Source of the DNA: Treponema sp. UBA1233
GTDB lineage: Bacteria > Spirochaetota > Spirochaetia > Treponematales > Treponemataceae
Length of the DNA stretch: 64,000 nt
Assembly (NCBI GenBank): GCA_002309305.1
Contig: DBWR01000021.1
Location: 26,916 to 90,915, forward strand
Reading direction: 5' to 3'
In this document: positions 19,006-26,172 of the stretch, piece after piece
How positions within the stretch are numbered: the stretch's first letter is position 1
Layout: each line of letters begins with the position of its first letter
Position numbers and translations under genes: made by a program
Notes under the pieces: model-generated
What the model was told of the DNA's origin: nothing
Database searches by the model: none
What the model saw: the letters and a program-made list of their open reading frames with translations, nothing else

Positions 19006-19244
19006 TTTCCTCCAAAGACCTCAAAGCCGGGAGTATCACCGTCTTTCTTGTCAAAACTGTCGCCGTCACCCATCTTTACGTTTGCCTTGACTGAATCAAG
19101 ACAGCTGTCCAAAAGGCTCAAAGCCATGTTGATTTCCTTATTTGTTTTGGAAGGAAGCATCTCCAGAATCTCCTGCCAGTTTTCAAAAATCAGGTTATAG
19201 CCCTTGTTCATTTCAACATAATGGTCCCAAGAAGATTTTCCCAT
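19002..19244 (-). CDS. Small acidic protein of unknown function
   Basis: 80 residues, soluble and helical (YNLIFENWQEILEMLPSKTN), with a Gly/Asp-rich tail (KMGDGDSFDKKDGDTPGF). GGAGGAATCAA lies before the ATG. It is translationally coupled by a 4-nt ATGA overlap to the secreted beta-sandwich gene. I recognise no family. Confidence 0.6.
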   Translation of the reverse strand: MGKSSWDHYVEMNKGYNLIFENWQEILEMLPSKTNKEINMALSLLDSCLDSVKANVKMGDGDSFDKKDGDTPGFEVFGGK

Positions 19245-19307
19245 TTGATTCCTCCAATAAAAAGTATACAGTCCAAGTAATTTTTCATCAAGAGGGAAAA
19301 AATAAAT

Positions 19308-19336
19308 ACGAATTACGCATTACGAATTACGAATTA
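19308..19336. repeat. Heptamer-type AT repeat (GAATTAC variant)
   Basis: About four units of the GAATTAC/GCATTAC heptamer between two minus-strand genes. The same family occurs near 45401, 46043 and 63325. Confidence 0.7.
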
Positions 19337-19339
19337 ACA

Positions 19340-20032
19340 TCAGTCCCAGCTTAACGAAGGATCTCCTGTAATCGGAATCTGGTTTCCGAGGTATTTTGGC
19401 TTTGCATGGAAGGTGACGTCAAAGAAAGCCTTAACCCTTGCAAGGAATTCCCTGATTGCCCAGGAAAACTTTGTCTTTCTGGCATAGGGGTAAATCTCAG
19501 GTGCCTCGTAAACCACAGCGTCCAAACCGAGCTTTCTTGCGATATAGGCCGCACGCGGGGCAAATTTCTTTTGTGTTACAATCACGACATCGCTTACGCA
19601 AAAGACATCCCTTGCACGGTACATTGTCTCGTAGGTGGAAAAGCCTGCATGGTCAAGGAAGATTTTCGATTCATCCGCATCATAGTTTTTCTGCATGAAA
19701 TTCTTGATTACGTTTACTTCATCATAATTCTTTGTACCGTGATCACCGCTAACCAGATAGACCTGGCACTTTCCGTCATTCACAAGATTTACGGCTGCAC
19801 TGATGCGGTCGTTCACAACATGCGAGACGGATGAAGTGTAAACCTTTGCACCCGGAATCAGCACCGTATATTTTGAGGGAACGTCAGAGGCATTTGAATA
19901 GATGAAATCTTTTGTTGATTGAACCTCGTAAATGTTCACTATGACACAGAAAATGAAAAAAGCAACGCACAGAAAAAACACTTTTGAAATGAATCTCCTA
20001 AACCTGGATTTAGGCTTTTTGTTCTTTTTCAA
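19340..20032 (-). CDS. SanA/YdcF-like DUF218 envelope protein
   Basis: 230 residues: a basic N-terminus, one TM helix (VFFLCVAFFIFCVIVNIY), then a DUF218 domain. Family-like features are VLIPGAKVY near the start, YLVSGDHGTKNYDEV, the TYETMYRARDVF segment, and the C-terminal PKYLGNQIPITGDPS, which closely resembles SanA. SanA proteins affect envelope permeability to large antibiotics; the biochemical activity is not known. It is monocistronic on the minus strand, flanked by repeats. Confidence 0.8.
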   Translation of the reverse strand: MKKNKKPKSRFRRFISKVFFLCVAFFIFCVIVNIYEVQSTKDFIYSNASDVPSKYTVLIPGAKVYTSSVSHVVNDRISAAVNLVNDGKCQVYLVSGDHGTKNYDEVNVIKNFMQKNYDADESKIFLDHAGFSTYETMYRARDVFCVSDVVIVTQKKFAPRAAYIARKLGLDAVVYEAPEIYPYARKTKFSWAIREFLARVKAFFDVTFHAKPKYLGNQIPITGDPSLSWD

Positions 20033-20117
20033 ATTAAAACCTCTCTAGATATTAACGGCAGACAGGAAATGTTTATCAAGTAGAAAAGAAATATGAAACA
20101 GGCACTCAATGTAAAGA

Positions 20118-20181
20118 TTCCGGGCAAGGGCCCGGAATGACGGGCGGTAAAGGGTCATGCCGGACTTGATCCGGCATCTTG
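20118..20181. repeat. Tandem hairpin pair, REP-like
   Basis: Two perfect 8-bp hairpins: TTCCGGGC-aagg-GCCCGGAA (20118-20137) and ATGCCGGA-cttga-TCCGGCAT (20157-20177). The second belongs to the same family as 44773-44800. It lies just past the lysK 3' end, so it may also protect or terminate that transcript. Confidence 0.75.
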
Positions 20182-20216
20182 CCCATGAAATTGTCTTCTA
20201 GACCCATTATGTTACA

Positions 20217-21821
20217 TCAATAAACGCCCAGAATCTTTTCCAGATCCTCACGTCCGATTATCTTGAAGAAGCTACCCAGACGTGGTCCCTGTTCCTTTCC
20301 GATAAGCGCACGGTAAACGGTCTTGAACAAAGCCTTGCTTTCCTGTCCCGCATTTGTTGCAACATCGTAGATTGCCTGCTGGACTCCGCGTTCATCAAGC
20401 TCGTCTAGTTTTGGAAGTACATCCTTGACGATTGCCATTATCATCTGAACGTCAACATCGGTAAAATCTTCCACCTTTGAGCCGTCCTTGCAAAGTGCAA
20501 ACTGGAAGTCTTCCGGTGCACATTCTTTTACCCAGTACCATGCGCATACACAACGGCGCCTGAGGGTTTCAACCTGCTCCGGCTTTATGTCCTTTAATGT
20601 GGAAATAACCTTGTCTATGTCGCCTGAATATGTCTGGAGTAAAGTGGTAAGCTGCCTGAACGGAACCTGATATGGCATTACAGAAGGAATGCCGTCAATC
20701 TGGCTCAACTCATAAACGCGTTTTTCAATCCTTTCAAGATTTTCGTTCTTTGCCTTGTCCACACCCCATGCAATGCGTTCAGTGCGGTCGTATGCCTCGT
20801 ACATCGTGATTACGTCAAGGTCAAAGCTGATTGAGAATTCATGGTCAACCTTGTTTACGGCAAATATGTAGCGCAAAACTTCCGGCTGGTAAACTTCAAG
20901 AGCATCAACCAGAGAAATGACCTTTCCCTTGGAAGAAGACATCTTTCCTGGAATGCCCTTGAGCCTTACAAAGTCATATTTCATTGTGACAGGCGCATCC
21001 CATCCGTAGACTTTCTTGCTTACGAGCTTTGCAGTGTCATAGCTTCCACCAGGAGAGATGTGGTCTTTTCCACCCGGCTCAAATACAACCTTCTCCTCGT
21101 TCCACCTCATTGGCCAGTCAACACGCCATCCCAGCTTGAATTCTGAGCTTGTGCGGAGGTCGCCTTTTTCCTCGTGGCCGCAGCTTGTGCATTTGTAGCT
21201 TACGCCATATTCTCCATCGTAATCCAGAATCTCTGTCGTGTCCTTGTTGCACTTGCAGCAGAATGCGGATATGGGCCAGTAAACGTCAGAGTCCTTCATC
21301 TTGTGCTCATCGTCGCGGTAATTGTTAAGGCACCATTTGATAAGGTCACGGTTCTGCAGGGCCTTTTTCATTCCCTCTGCATAACGGTGGTCGCGGTAAC
21401 GGCTTGCCTGATAAAGGAATTCAGGATGAATGCCCACGCGTGGAAGCTGGGACTCTATGTCTACCTCATGGTGGCGGGCGTAGTTTTCATCGCGTCCAAA
21501 AGTATCGGGCACCATTGTGATGGGGTAGCGCAGGTATTTTTCCAGTTCCTCCGGTTTTGGCATGTTGCCTGGAACCTTGCGGAAAACGTCATAGTCATCC
21601 CATGAATAGATGAAGCGGACTTCTTTTCCCCTTGCACGAAGGGCACGTACGATAAGGTCTACCGTAATGATTTCACGGAAGTTTCCGATGTGAACGGTTC
21701 CAGACGGAGTTATTCCTGATGCGCATGTGTAAAGCGGCAGGTCCCCCCTCTGCTCTATAATCTTCTTTGCCATCTGATCTGCCCAGTGGCACAAATCCTT
21801 TTCGTTTCTTTCGTTGCTCAT
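20217..21821 (-). CDS. lysK: Class I lysyl-tRNA synthetase
   Basis: 534 residues. This is the class I, archaeal-type LysRS found in spirochaetes in place of the class II enzyme. Seen: GITPSGTVHIGNFRE with the HIGN signature at residues 44-47, a zinc-ribbon pair (CCKCNK and YKCTSCGHE), GKDHISPGGSYD, and the KMSSSKG loop near residue 295. The start at 21821 is required because HWADQMAKKI (residues 12-21) is conserved in the family. There is no ribosome-binding site; the -10 box lies 6 nt from the ATG, which suggests a leaderless mRNA. Confidence 0.95.
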   Translation of the reverse strand: MSNERNEKDLCHWADQMAKKIIEQRGDLPLYTCASGITPSGTVHIGNFREIITVDLIVRALRARGKEVRFIYSWDDYDVFRKVPGNMPKPEELEKYLRYPITMVPDTFGRDENYARHHEVDIESQLPRVGIHPEFLYQASRYRDHRYAEGMKKALQNRDLIKWCLNNYRDDEHKMKDSDVYWPISAFCCKCNKDTTEILDYDGEYGVSYKCTSCGHEEKGDLRTSSEFKLGWRVDWPMRWNEEKVVFEPGGKDHISPGGSYDTAKLVSKKVYGWDAPVTMKYDFVRLKGIPGKMSSSKGKVISLVDALEVYQPEVLRYIFAVNKVDHEFSISFDLDVITMYEAYDRTERIAWGVDKAKNENLERIEKRVYELSQIDGIPSVMPYQVPFRQLTTLLQTYSGDIDKVISTLKDIKPEQVETLRRRCVCAWYWVKECAPEDFQFALCKDGSKVEDFTDVDVQMIMAIVKDVLPKLDELDERGVQQAIYDVATNAGQESKALFKTVYRALIGKEQGPRLGSFFKIIGREDLEKILGVY

Positions 21822-21827
21822 GCCGCC

Positions 21828-21856
21828 ATTATAGGATAATTTTCCTCTTTAGGCAA
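21828..21856 (-). promoter_or_regulatory. lysK promoter abutting the start codon
   Basis: On the minus strand: TTGCCT (21856-21851), 17 nt, TATAAT (21833-21828), then six bases and the ATG. A start site 7 nt after the -10 would be the A of the start codon. Confidence 0.7.
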
Positions 21857-21919
21857 TTACCCTCATAAAATGTGTGTAAGACAAGTGCAAATTCAAATAA
21901 ACATAGTATGCAACAAGTT

Positions 21920-22114
21920 ATGGAGGGAGCATCTCCATTCTCGGCGGGAACAATGCCGAAACAACAAATAAAAGGTGCTCCCATCGGAGTCTGCCCCACA
22001 ACAACGGCTTCCTCTCTGCGTTCGTGCAGATGTTGTTGCGTGTCAGCCTCCGATTCCGCGCCTTTTATCTATGTAATATCATTGATTCAGTCCAAATAAT
22101 CATGCTCCCTCCAT
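21920..22114 (+). repeat. 195-nt nested-palindrome element, copy A
   Basis: Bounded by the perfect 13-bp inverted repeat ATGGAGGGAGCAT / ATGCTCCCTCCAT. Inside are nested complementary arms: ATAAAAGGTGC / GCGCCTTTTAT, ATCGGAG / CTCCGAT, CACAACAAC / GTTGTTG(C)G, and TCTGC / GCAGA closing a small loop, so the centre folds into one long interrupted hairpin. A minus-strand relative at 63420-63616 has a near-identical ~90-nt core but unrelated, still complementary outer arms. It could be a structured RNA, a DNA recombination site or a small mobile element. The rest of the 21822-22368 gap holds the lysK promoter and junction repeat 1; no gene was seen. Confidence 0.7.
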
Positions 22115-22287
22115 TAATTCGTACCTTTCTGTTTTTTTCATTTATGGCACTTGCCTTCCACACGCTTTTTTTATCATAGATTTAGGATTAACAAATACAA
22201 AGAATGGAATCGTGTAGAGCATAAGACACTTGAATTCCATAAAAAAATTGTGTTATTATTTAAATGTTGGATTTCCAGTTTTTGTTT

Positions 22288-22353
22288 GTTGCGGAATAAG
22301 GGGTTATGCTGGATATGGGGAAGGATTGCTTTGTGGATGCCCGTGGTGGGGCG
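22288..22353 (+). repeat. Junction repeat 1 (weakest member)
   Basis: Its right half (TGTGGATGCCCGTGGTGGGGC) parallels TGTGAGTGCTCGCGGTGGGGC of junction repeat 2. It lies just before the SH3b gene. The left half is not clearly alignable. Confidence 0.4.
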
Positions 22354-22368
22354 TGAGGATTAAAAAGT

Positions 22369-23367
22369 ATGAAAAAAATTATTTGTATTCTTTTCAGTTT
22401 AACAGTTTTAGTCACTTCAGTTTTCGCGGATAAAAGCAGGTTTTATGAAAATGGCAAGGTGATTGACACGATGTATGTTGATTCTGAAGATGGATTACGC
22501 GTTAGGGATAAACCTTCGCTCAAATCAAATAGAGTTTGTGGACTTACTCACAGGTTTCCTGTCAAAGTAGTTGCTATCGGTAAAGAAGAAACAGTTGACG
22601 GAATCACGGCTCCCTGGGTGGAAATATTGATTCCAAGCCACGAGTGGAAAAGCAAAAAAACAGCAGAATATGGCTGGGTCTTCGGCGGATATCTAAGTGC
22701 AAAGCAGCCCGAATTCCAGATCCCACAAAACAAAGACCAGCTTAGGCAATATCTTGAAAGTTCATTCTGGTATTTGTATTGGGAATATGGTGGAACTGGA
22801 GATCCTCGCTATGGATATTTTGAGAACGGGAAAATTTATGCCGTGGAACAAGATTATTGGCAAAAATCACATTATTACTTGAATGAAATGAAATATCTGG
22901 TGACATTTAGCGCTGTTTCGGGCGAGAAATATTATTCAGATGAATATTCTTTCTGGATGAAGCCGTCTGTATATGATAACTATGCGGTTCAACAGTTTTT
23001 ATTTAAAAAAGGAACATTTGAAATCACAACTATTGATGATTATTGTTTTACAAACAGATATGGTTCGGCATGTGAAGACGATTTCGTCTGGGAGTTTAAC
23101 CCGAACAGAATTTTTCTTGGTAGACTGGGTAGTGGTGTAATTTTTGATTCAGAAGAAATGTTGTACAACAAAAGAATGTATGCAATCATAAACGGTAAAA
23201 ACGCAATGCAATGGCTGATTGAAAAAGATGCGTTGACAAAGGACTTTGCCAAAAAGTGCATCGAAATGGGGCTGAGTGCCGTTGACACACCGTATAATGA
23301 AGATTACAGAAACTACTGGGATCCGATTATGAAAGAACATCAGAAGAAAGTTGATGCGCTGAAGTAA
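22369..23367 (+). CDS. Secreted SH3b-domain protein
   Basis: 332 residues. Signal peptide MKKIICILFSLTVLVTSVFA, then a bacterial SH3 domain (~35-115): MYVDSEDGLRVRDKPSLKSN, a FPVKVVAIGKEE strand and the closing YGWVFGGYL. The remaining ~210 residues are aromatic-rich (FWYLYWEYGGTG) and have no recognised fold. Such SH3b modules often bind cell-wall or other surface polymers. It is the first gene of an AT-richer accessory island, placed between junction repeats 1 and 2, as a cassette gene would be. Confidence 0.7.
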   Translation: MKKIICILFSLTVLVTSVFADKSRFYENGKVIDTMYVDSEDGLRVRDKPSLKSNRVCGLTHRFPVKVVAIGKEETVDGITAPWVEILIPSHEWKSKKTAEYGWVFGGYLSAKQPEFQIPQNKDQLRQYLESSFWYLYWEYGGTGDPRYGYFENGKIYAVEQDYWQKSHYYLNEMKYLVTFSAVSGEKYYSDEYSFWMKPSVYDNYAVQQFLFKKGTFEITTIDDYCFTNRYGSACEDDFVWEFNPNRIFLGRLGSGVIFDSEEMLYNKRMYAIINGKNAMQWLIEKDALTKDFAKKCIEMGLSAVDTPYNEDYRNYWDPIMKEHQKKVDALK

Positions 23368-23385
23368 AATTATATAGCAAAGTTT

Positions 23386-23440
23386 AAGCATGCCGGCTGC
23401 GGTATAGCCAGTTGATGTGTGAGTGCTCGCGGTGGGGCAA
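23386..23440 (+). repeat. Junction repeat 2
   Basis: Starts AAGCATGCC followed by GGCTGCGGTATA and ends in CGCGGTGGGGC. The AAGTTT-AAGCATGCC lead-in is shared with repeats 3 and 5. It separates the SH3b and YARHG genes. Confidence 0.55.
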
Positions 23441-23454
23441 AGAAGGAGAAAAAT

Positions 23455-24108
23455 ATGAAAAAAAGATGTTTAGAATTATTATTTTTTTTATTGATGGTTA
23501 GTCCTATTTTTGCAAAAAATTATACTAAAAAAACTGTTACTTACAGGCAGATAAATCGGGATGGGAATGTTTTTTATGAGACAGTAATCTTTATGGACAA
23601 TATTGCAATAGTCGATGCTTATAATGAAGATGATGTTTTCATTTTAACTAATAGAAATAACAATAAAAATTTGTATGAAAGATTCGGTCGTTGGTTCCCT
23701 CCTTTTTATGCTGATGAAGGATTGTTTTCTGGTAGTGCATATGGTGTTGAAGGTGGTCCGGAATCTGAAATATATGATGTAAGAACAGAAACAATCAATG
23801 ATACCGAAGCAAATAGAATTTATTTAAAACTTGTAGATGTATTTCGAAACGAGTTTATTCTAGATGAGAACCGTGATTCATTAAAACTTGATTTATTCTG
23901 TGATATTGTAGATTACTTAAATGATGCAGAATTAAGATTGTTGCGTAATACATTATATGCAATCCATCATTATGAATTCAAATCTAATGATTTAAAAACT
24001 ATTTTTGAAAACTGTTCCTGGTATACCAAATCATCTTATCAAGAAGATTTAACTGAACTGGAAAAGGTTTTTCTAAAAATAATCCAACTTGCTGAACAAA
24101 AAAAATAA
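23455..24108 (+). CDS. Secreted YARHG-domain protein
   Basis: 217 residues from the ATG at 23455 (AAGGAG just upstream; a frame extension to 23419 lies inside the junction repeat). Signal peptide ending in SPIFAK. The C-terminal ~60 residues match the YARHG domain: LRLLRNTLYAIHHYEF, then SNDLKTIFENCSWY and LTELEKVFLKI; the usual YARHG tetrad reads YAIHH here. YARHG domains are extracellular and common in surface proteins. The N-terminal half is unassigned. The base composition is AT-rich like its neighbours. Confidence 0.7.
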   Translation: MKKRCLELLFFLLMVSPIFAKNYTKKTVTYRQINRDGNVFYETVIFMDNIAIVDAYNEDDVFILTNRNNNKNLYERFGRWFPPFYADEGLFSGSAYGVEGGPESEIYDVRTETINDTEANRIYLKLVDVFRNEFILDENRDSLKLDLFCDIVDYLNDAELRLLRNTLYAIHHYEFKSNDLKTIFENCSWYTKSSYQEDLTELEKVFLKIIQLAEQKK

Positions 24109-24179
24109 GGGAAACATTGCAAAATAATCACATAGCAAAGTTTCAAAGCCGATAGCAGGACTATGTGCAACGAAGTTTC

Positions 24180-24239
24180 AAGCATGCCCTCTGTGGTTCA
24201 ATCGGTTGTGCTATGGACATCCCACTGCAGGCTGTCTGA
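24180..24239 (+). repeat. Junction repeat 3
   Basis: AAGCATGCC-(4)-TGTGGTTCAATC ... CCCACTGCAGGCTGTCT. The ends can pair as AG[CAT]GCC with GGC[TGT]CT, and GTGG with CCAC inside. It lies between the YARHG gene and the Phd/YefM antitoxin. Confidence 0.6.
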
Positions 24240-24263
24240 TTATAAAACAAGTGGTAAAGTTAC

Positions 24264-24297
24264 TTGTTTTTTTAATAATGTACGTTATAATGTACAT
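24264..24297 (+). promoter_or_regulatory. Promoter with a Phd/YefM-type operator
   Basis: TTGTTT (24264-24269), 16 nt, TATAAT (24286-24291). The -10 box sits between two TGTAC half-sites arranged as TGTAC-gttataat-GTACA (24279-24296). TGTACA cores are typical of YefM operators, so autorepression by the antitoxin is likely. Confidence 0.65.
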
Positions 24298-24312
24298 AAA
24301 AAGGAGGCTCGT

Positions 24313-24573
24313 ATGAATGCAATGACAGCGACAAAAGCAAGGGCAAATCTCTTTAAACTTATGGCATTTGTTAATGACAATTCTCAGCCTTTAACACTTA
24401 CAAATTCAAAAGGAAAAAATGCAGTTCTTATTGGCGAGGATGACTGGAACGCCATTCAAGAAACAATGTATTTGAATTCTGTTCCTGGAATGGCGGAATC
24501 TTTGGAAAAAGGAAAGAAAACTCCTTTAGAAGATTGTCTTTCCGAAGATGAATTAATATTCAGCATAGATTAG
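24313..24573 (+). CDS. Phd/YefM-family antitoxin, toxin partner truncated
   Basis: 86 residues from the ATG at 24313 (AAGGAGG upstream). The family pattern is clear: ATKARANLFKLMAFVNDNSQPLTLTNSKGKN followed in sequence by AVLIGEDDWNAIQETMYL (two separate stretches of the same domain), and a C-terminal arm that would neutralise a YoeB/RelE-like toxin. The intact operator upstream suggests that it is still expressed and autoregulated. The partner toxin survives only as a C-terminal piece that overlaps the last codons of this gene, so it is functionally an orphan antitoxin. Confidence 0.85.
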   Translation: MNAMTATKARANLFKLMAFVNDNSQPLTLTNSKGKNAVLIGEDDWNAIQETMYLNSVPGMAESLEKGKKTPLEDCLSEDELIFSID

Positions 24574-24674
24574 TGTATGAAATCTTTAATGAAGAAGTTA
24601 CCATTGGTGATGTAAAGTACGAAGGAACGGTAAAAATAATCCGTATGTGGACACATTATTCAAAGGTTAAATAA
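24564..24674 (+). pseudogene. C-terminal stub of a YoeB/RelE-like toxin
   Basis: In the +1 frame relative to the antitoxin, the sequence encodes HRLVYEIFNEE, a short insert and TVKIIRMWTHYSKVK before TAA at 24672. HRLVYE and the closing ...THY are the C-terminal signature of YoeB/Txe toxins. The first ~50 residues, with the fold core, are absent and the stub begins inside the 3' end of the antitoxin gene, as expected from an internal deletion. No start codon or ribosome-binding site serves it. It cannot be an active RNase. Confidence 0.75.
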
Positions 24675-24722
24675 GCCCGCCGTTGTACAACCTGTTATTA
24701 TGGCGACAGATCACTGGCCTGC
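24673..24722 (+). repeat. Junction repeat 4
   Basis: AAGCCCGCC-GTTGTACAACC ... GATCACTGGCCTGC. The ends pair as GC[CC]GCC with GGC[CT]GC. It lies exactly between the two toxin stubs. Confidence 0.55.
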
Positions 24723-24807
24723 ATTTAAATCTGAAATAGAAATTTGTGAGGCAAGAATGAAAGACTTTTTGAAAAGGAGTAAAGAAAATGGTAAAAAAAA
24801 CATTTGA
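24721..24807 (+). pseudogene. C-terminal stub of a HigB/Gp49-like toxin
   Basis: The frame [20 protein letters not shown]...NI ends at TGA 24805-24807, overlapping the start of the next antitoxin by 20 nt, the usual higB-higA layout. The [12 protein letters not shown] helix is the characteristic C-terminus of Gp49/HigB-like toxins (xPxxEIxxAxxRxxD). Everything upstream of this helix has been replaced by junction repeat 4, so the toxin is beheaded. Confidence 0.65.
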
Positions 24808-25075
24808 TTTGGATGATTATATTTCTCAACGTAAAGAAAATGATTCTGAGTTTGCAAAAGATTTTGATACAGGCTATGAAGAATTTAAAATCGGTATGAT
24901 GATAAAAGAAATGCGACTTGAAAGTGGAATGACTCAGGAACAGTTGGCAGAAAAACTTGAGACAAAGAAAAGCGTTATTTCAAGAATGGAAAATCATTCC
25001 GAAGACATCCGATTGTCTACCCTTCAAAAGGTGGCATCTGTATTTGGTAAACAACTTAAAGTTGCAATGTTGTAA
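24788..25075 (+). CDS. HigA-like XRE-family antitoxin
   Basis: 95 residues. An N-terminal acidic arm ([19 protein letters not shown]) precedes an XRE helix-turn-helix: [20 protein letters not shown], then [12 protein letters not shown] and [13 protein letters not shown]. This is the usual form for HigA partners of Gp49/HigB toxins. AAAAGGAG lies before the ATG. Its cognate toxin is truncated just upstream, so it is a second orphan antitoxin; it may still bind DNA. Confidence 0.85.
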   Translation: MVKKTFDLDDYISQRKENDSEFAKDFDTGYEEFKIGMMIKEMRLESGMTQEQLAEKLETKKSVISRMENHSEDIRLSTLQKVASVFGKQLKVAML

Positions 25076-25095
25076 TTATGCCAAAATAAATTTTC

Positions 25096-25153
25096 AAGCA
25101 TGCCCTTTGCAGTACAACCTATTTTTAGGCGAACACCTGCACTGGTCTGTCTT
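25096..25153 (+). repeat. Junction repeat 5
   Basis: AAGCATGCC-(3)-TTGCAGTACAACC ... ACCTGCACTGGTCTGTCTT. TGCAG pairs with CTGCA around an inner CCTA/TAGG stem. Between the HigA-like gene and the lipoprotein gene. Confidence 0.6.
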
Positions 25154-25165
25154 TTAGGAGGAAAA

Positions 25166-25900
25166 ATGCGAAAAAATAAACTGACAGTCGCTTTTATCAT
25201 TTTTATTATTGTCCTTTTCTCTTCTTGTGGCAGTCAATCAGTTGCGATGCTTTTTTCTTGGGTTAAAACAATTGATCACAATGCTGAGTATTTTAAAGTT
25301 GACAAATATGGAAATACTGCAGAAAAAAAGTTTGATGAAAATGAGATAGATTTTGAAAATGATTTATATTCTATTTCTTCATCGATATTTTGTATTGGAG
25401 AAAAGTTTAAATATGAATTTCCTAATAAAATGCATGAAATAAAAGGCGATCCATATGGAGTTTCATTATCTATTGGTAATAAATCTTCTGATATTGATTA
25501 CATTATTTTACAAAATGTTTCTCTGTTTTTTAATGATAAAAAGATAGATTTGCTGGATAATATGGTTTATTCAGATAATCATGAAAAAATAAATTACGAT
25601 ATTTCTATTTACAAAGAATTTAATGAAATGAGTAGTGAATTTAGTTCTATTAAAAGAAGTCAACTCAAAGAATTTTTAGATACAAAAAAGTTTTCTTTTA
25701 CACAAAAGCAGGGTGATAGTCTACAAAAAGATTATGTTATTAAGGAATTAGCTATTTCACTTCCTCAAGTAAATTTTAATAAAGTGAAAAATGTAAAATT
25801 ATATTATGAAATTGAAATTTGCACGAAAGATGGAACAGTCTGGCTTAATACACAAGAAGTAAATTATGTCTTGAAGGAAGAAACTGTAAAATTAAAATGA
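25166..25900 (+). CDS. Putative lipoprotein of the accessory island
   Basis: 244 residues from the ATG at 25166 (TTAGGAGGAAAA upstream). Signal sequence with a lipobox-like FSSC (cysteine near residue 21). The mature part is rich in Asn, Lys, Asp and Ile, reflecting low GC, with alternating beta-like segments (VKLYYEIEICTKDGTVWLNT). No family recognised. It has its own ribosome-binding site directly after junction repeat 5, a one-gene cassette arrangement. Confidence 0.6.
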   Translation: MRKNKLTVAFIIFIIVLFSSCGSQSVAMLFSWVKTIDHNAEYFKVDKYGNTAEKKFDENEIDFENDLYSISSSIFCIGEKFKYEFPNKMHEIKGDPYGVSLSIGNKSSDIDYIILQNVSLFFNDKKIDLLDNMVYSDNHEKINYDISIYKEFNEMSSEFSSIKRSQLKEFLDTKKFSFTQKQGDSLQKDYVIKELAISLPQVNFNKVKNVKLYYEIEICTKDGTVWLNTQEVNYVLKEETVKLK

Positions 25901-25928
25901 ATTTTTATGCTAAAACAAGGAAATCATG

Positions 25929-26039
25929 TAGTGATTTCAAATCCGCGTGATTGAATCTCTTAGATTTTAATCTTTCCCAATACCTTATTGATTATGATGT
26001 TTTATTAAAGTATAATTAAACCGATGAGAGAACAGGTCG
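25929..26039 (+). repeat. 111-bp direct repeat, copy 1 (duplicated promoter)
   Basis: Aligns without gaps to 27382-27492, differing at about a dozen positions. It contains TTGATT (25988-25993)-17 nt-TATAAT (26011-26016), then an ATG and the first five or six codons of the efflux adaptor gene, and then breaks into junction repeat 6. Confidence 0.85.
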
Positions 26040-26042
26040 TTC

Positions 26043-26102
26043 AGGCAAGGCCGGTGCGGTACAATCATTCCATATCCTGATGTCTACAGTGTGGACCTAT
26101 GG
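26043..26102 (+). repeat. Junction repeat 6
   Basis: AGGCAAGGCC-GGTGCGGTACAATC ... CTACAGTGTGGACCT. It starts 3 nt after the 111-bp repeat ends and precedes the secreted-protein gene at 26173. Confidence 0.5.
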
Positions 26103-26172
26103 AGGAGAAACATTCTACTTTTATGATGTTAAAGCCATCTTGCAGAAAATGTCTGCCATTTAGGAGGAAAAT

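Noticed and set aside
21920..22114. Retron msr-msd RNA
   Set aside because: Flanking inverted repeats are suggestive, but there is no reverse transcriptase gene near either copy.
22288..26102. CRISPR array
   Set aside because: The repeats are diverged, irregularly spaced by whole genes, and there are no spacers of uniform length and no cas genes.
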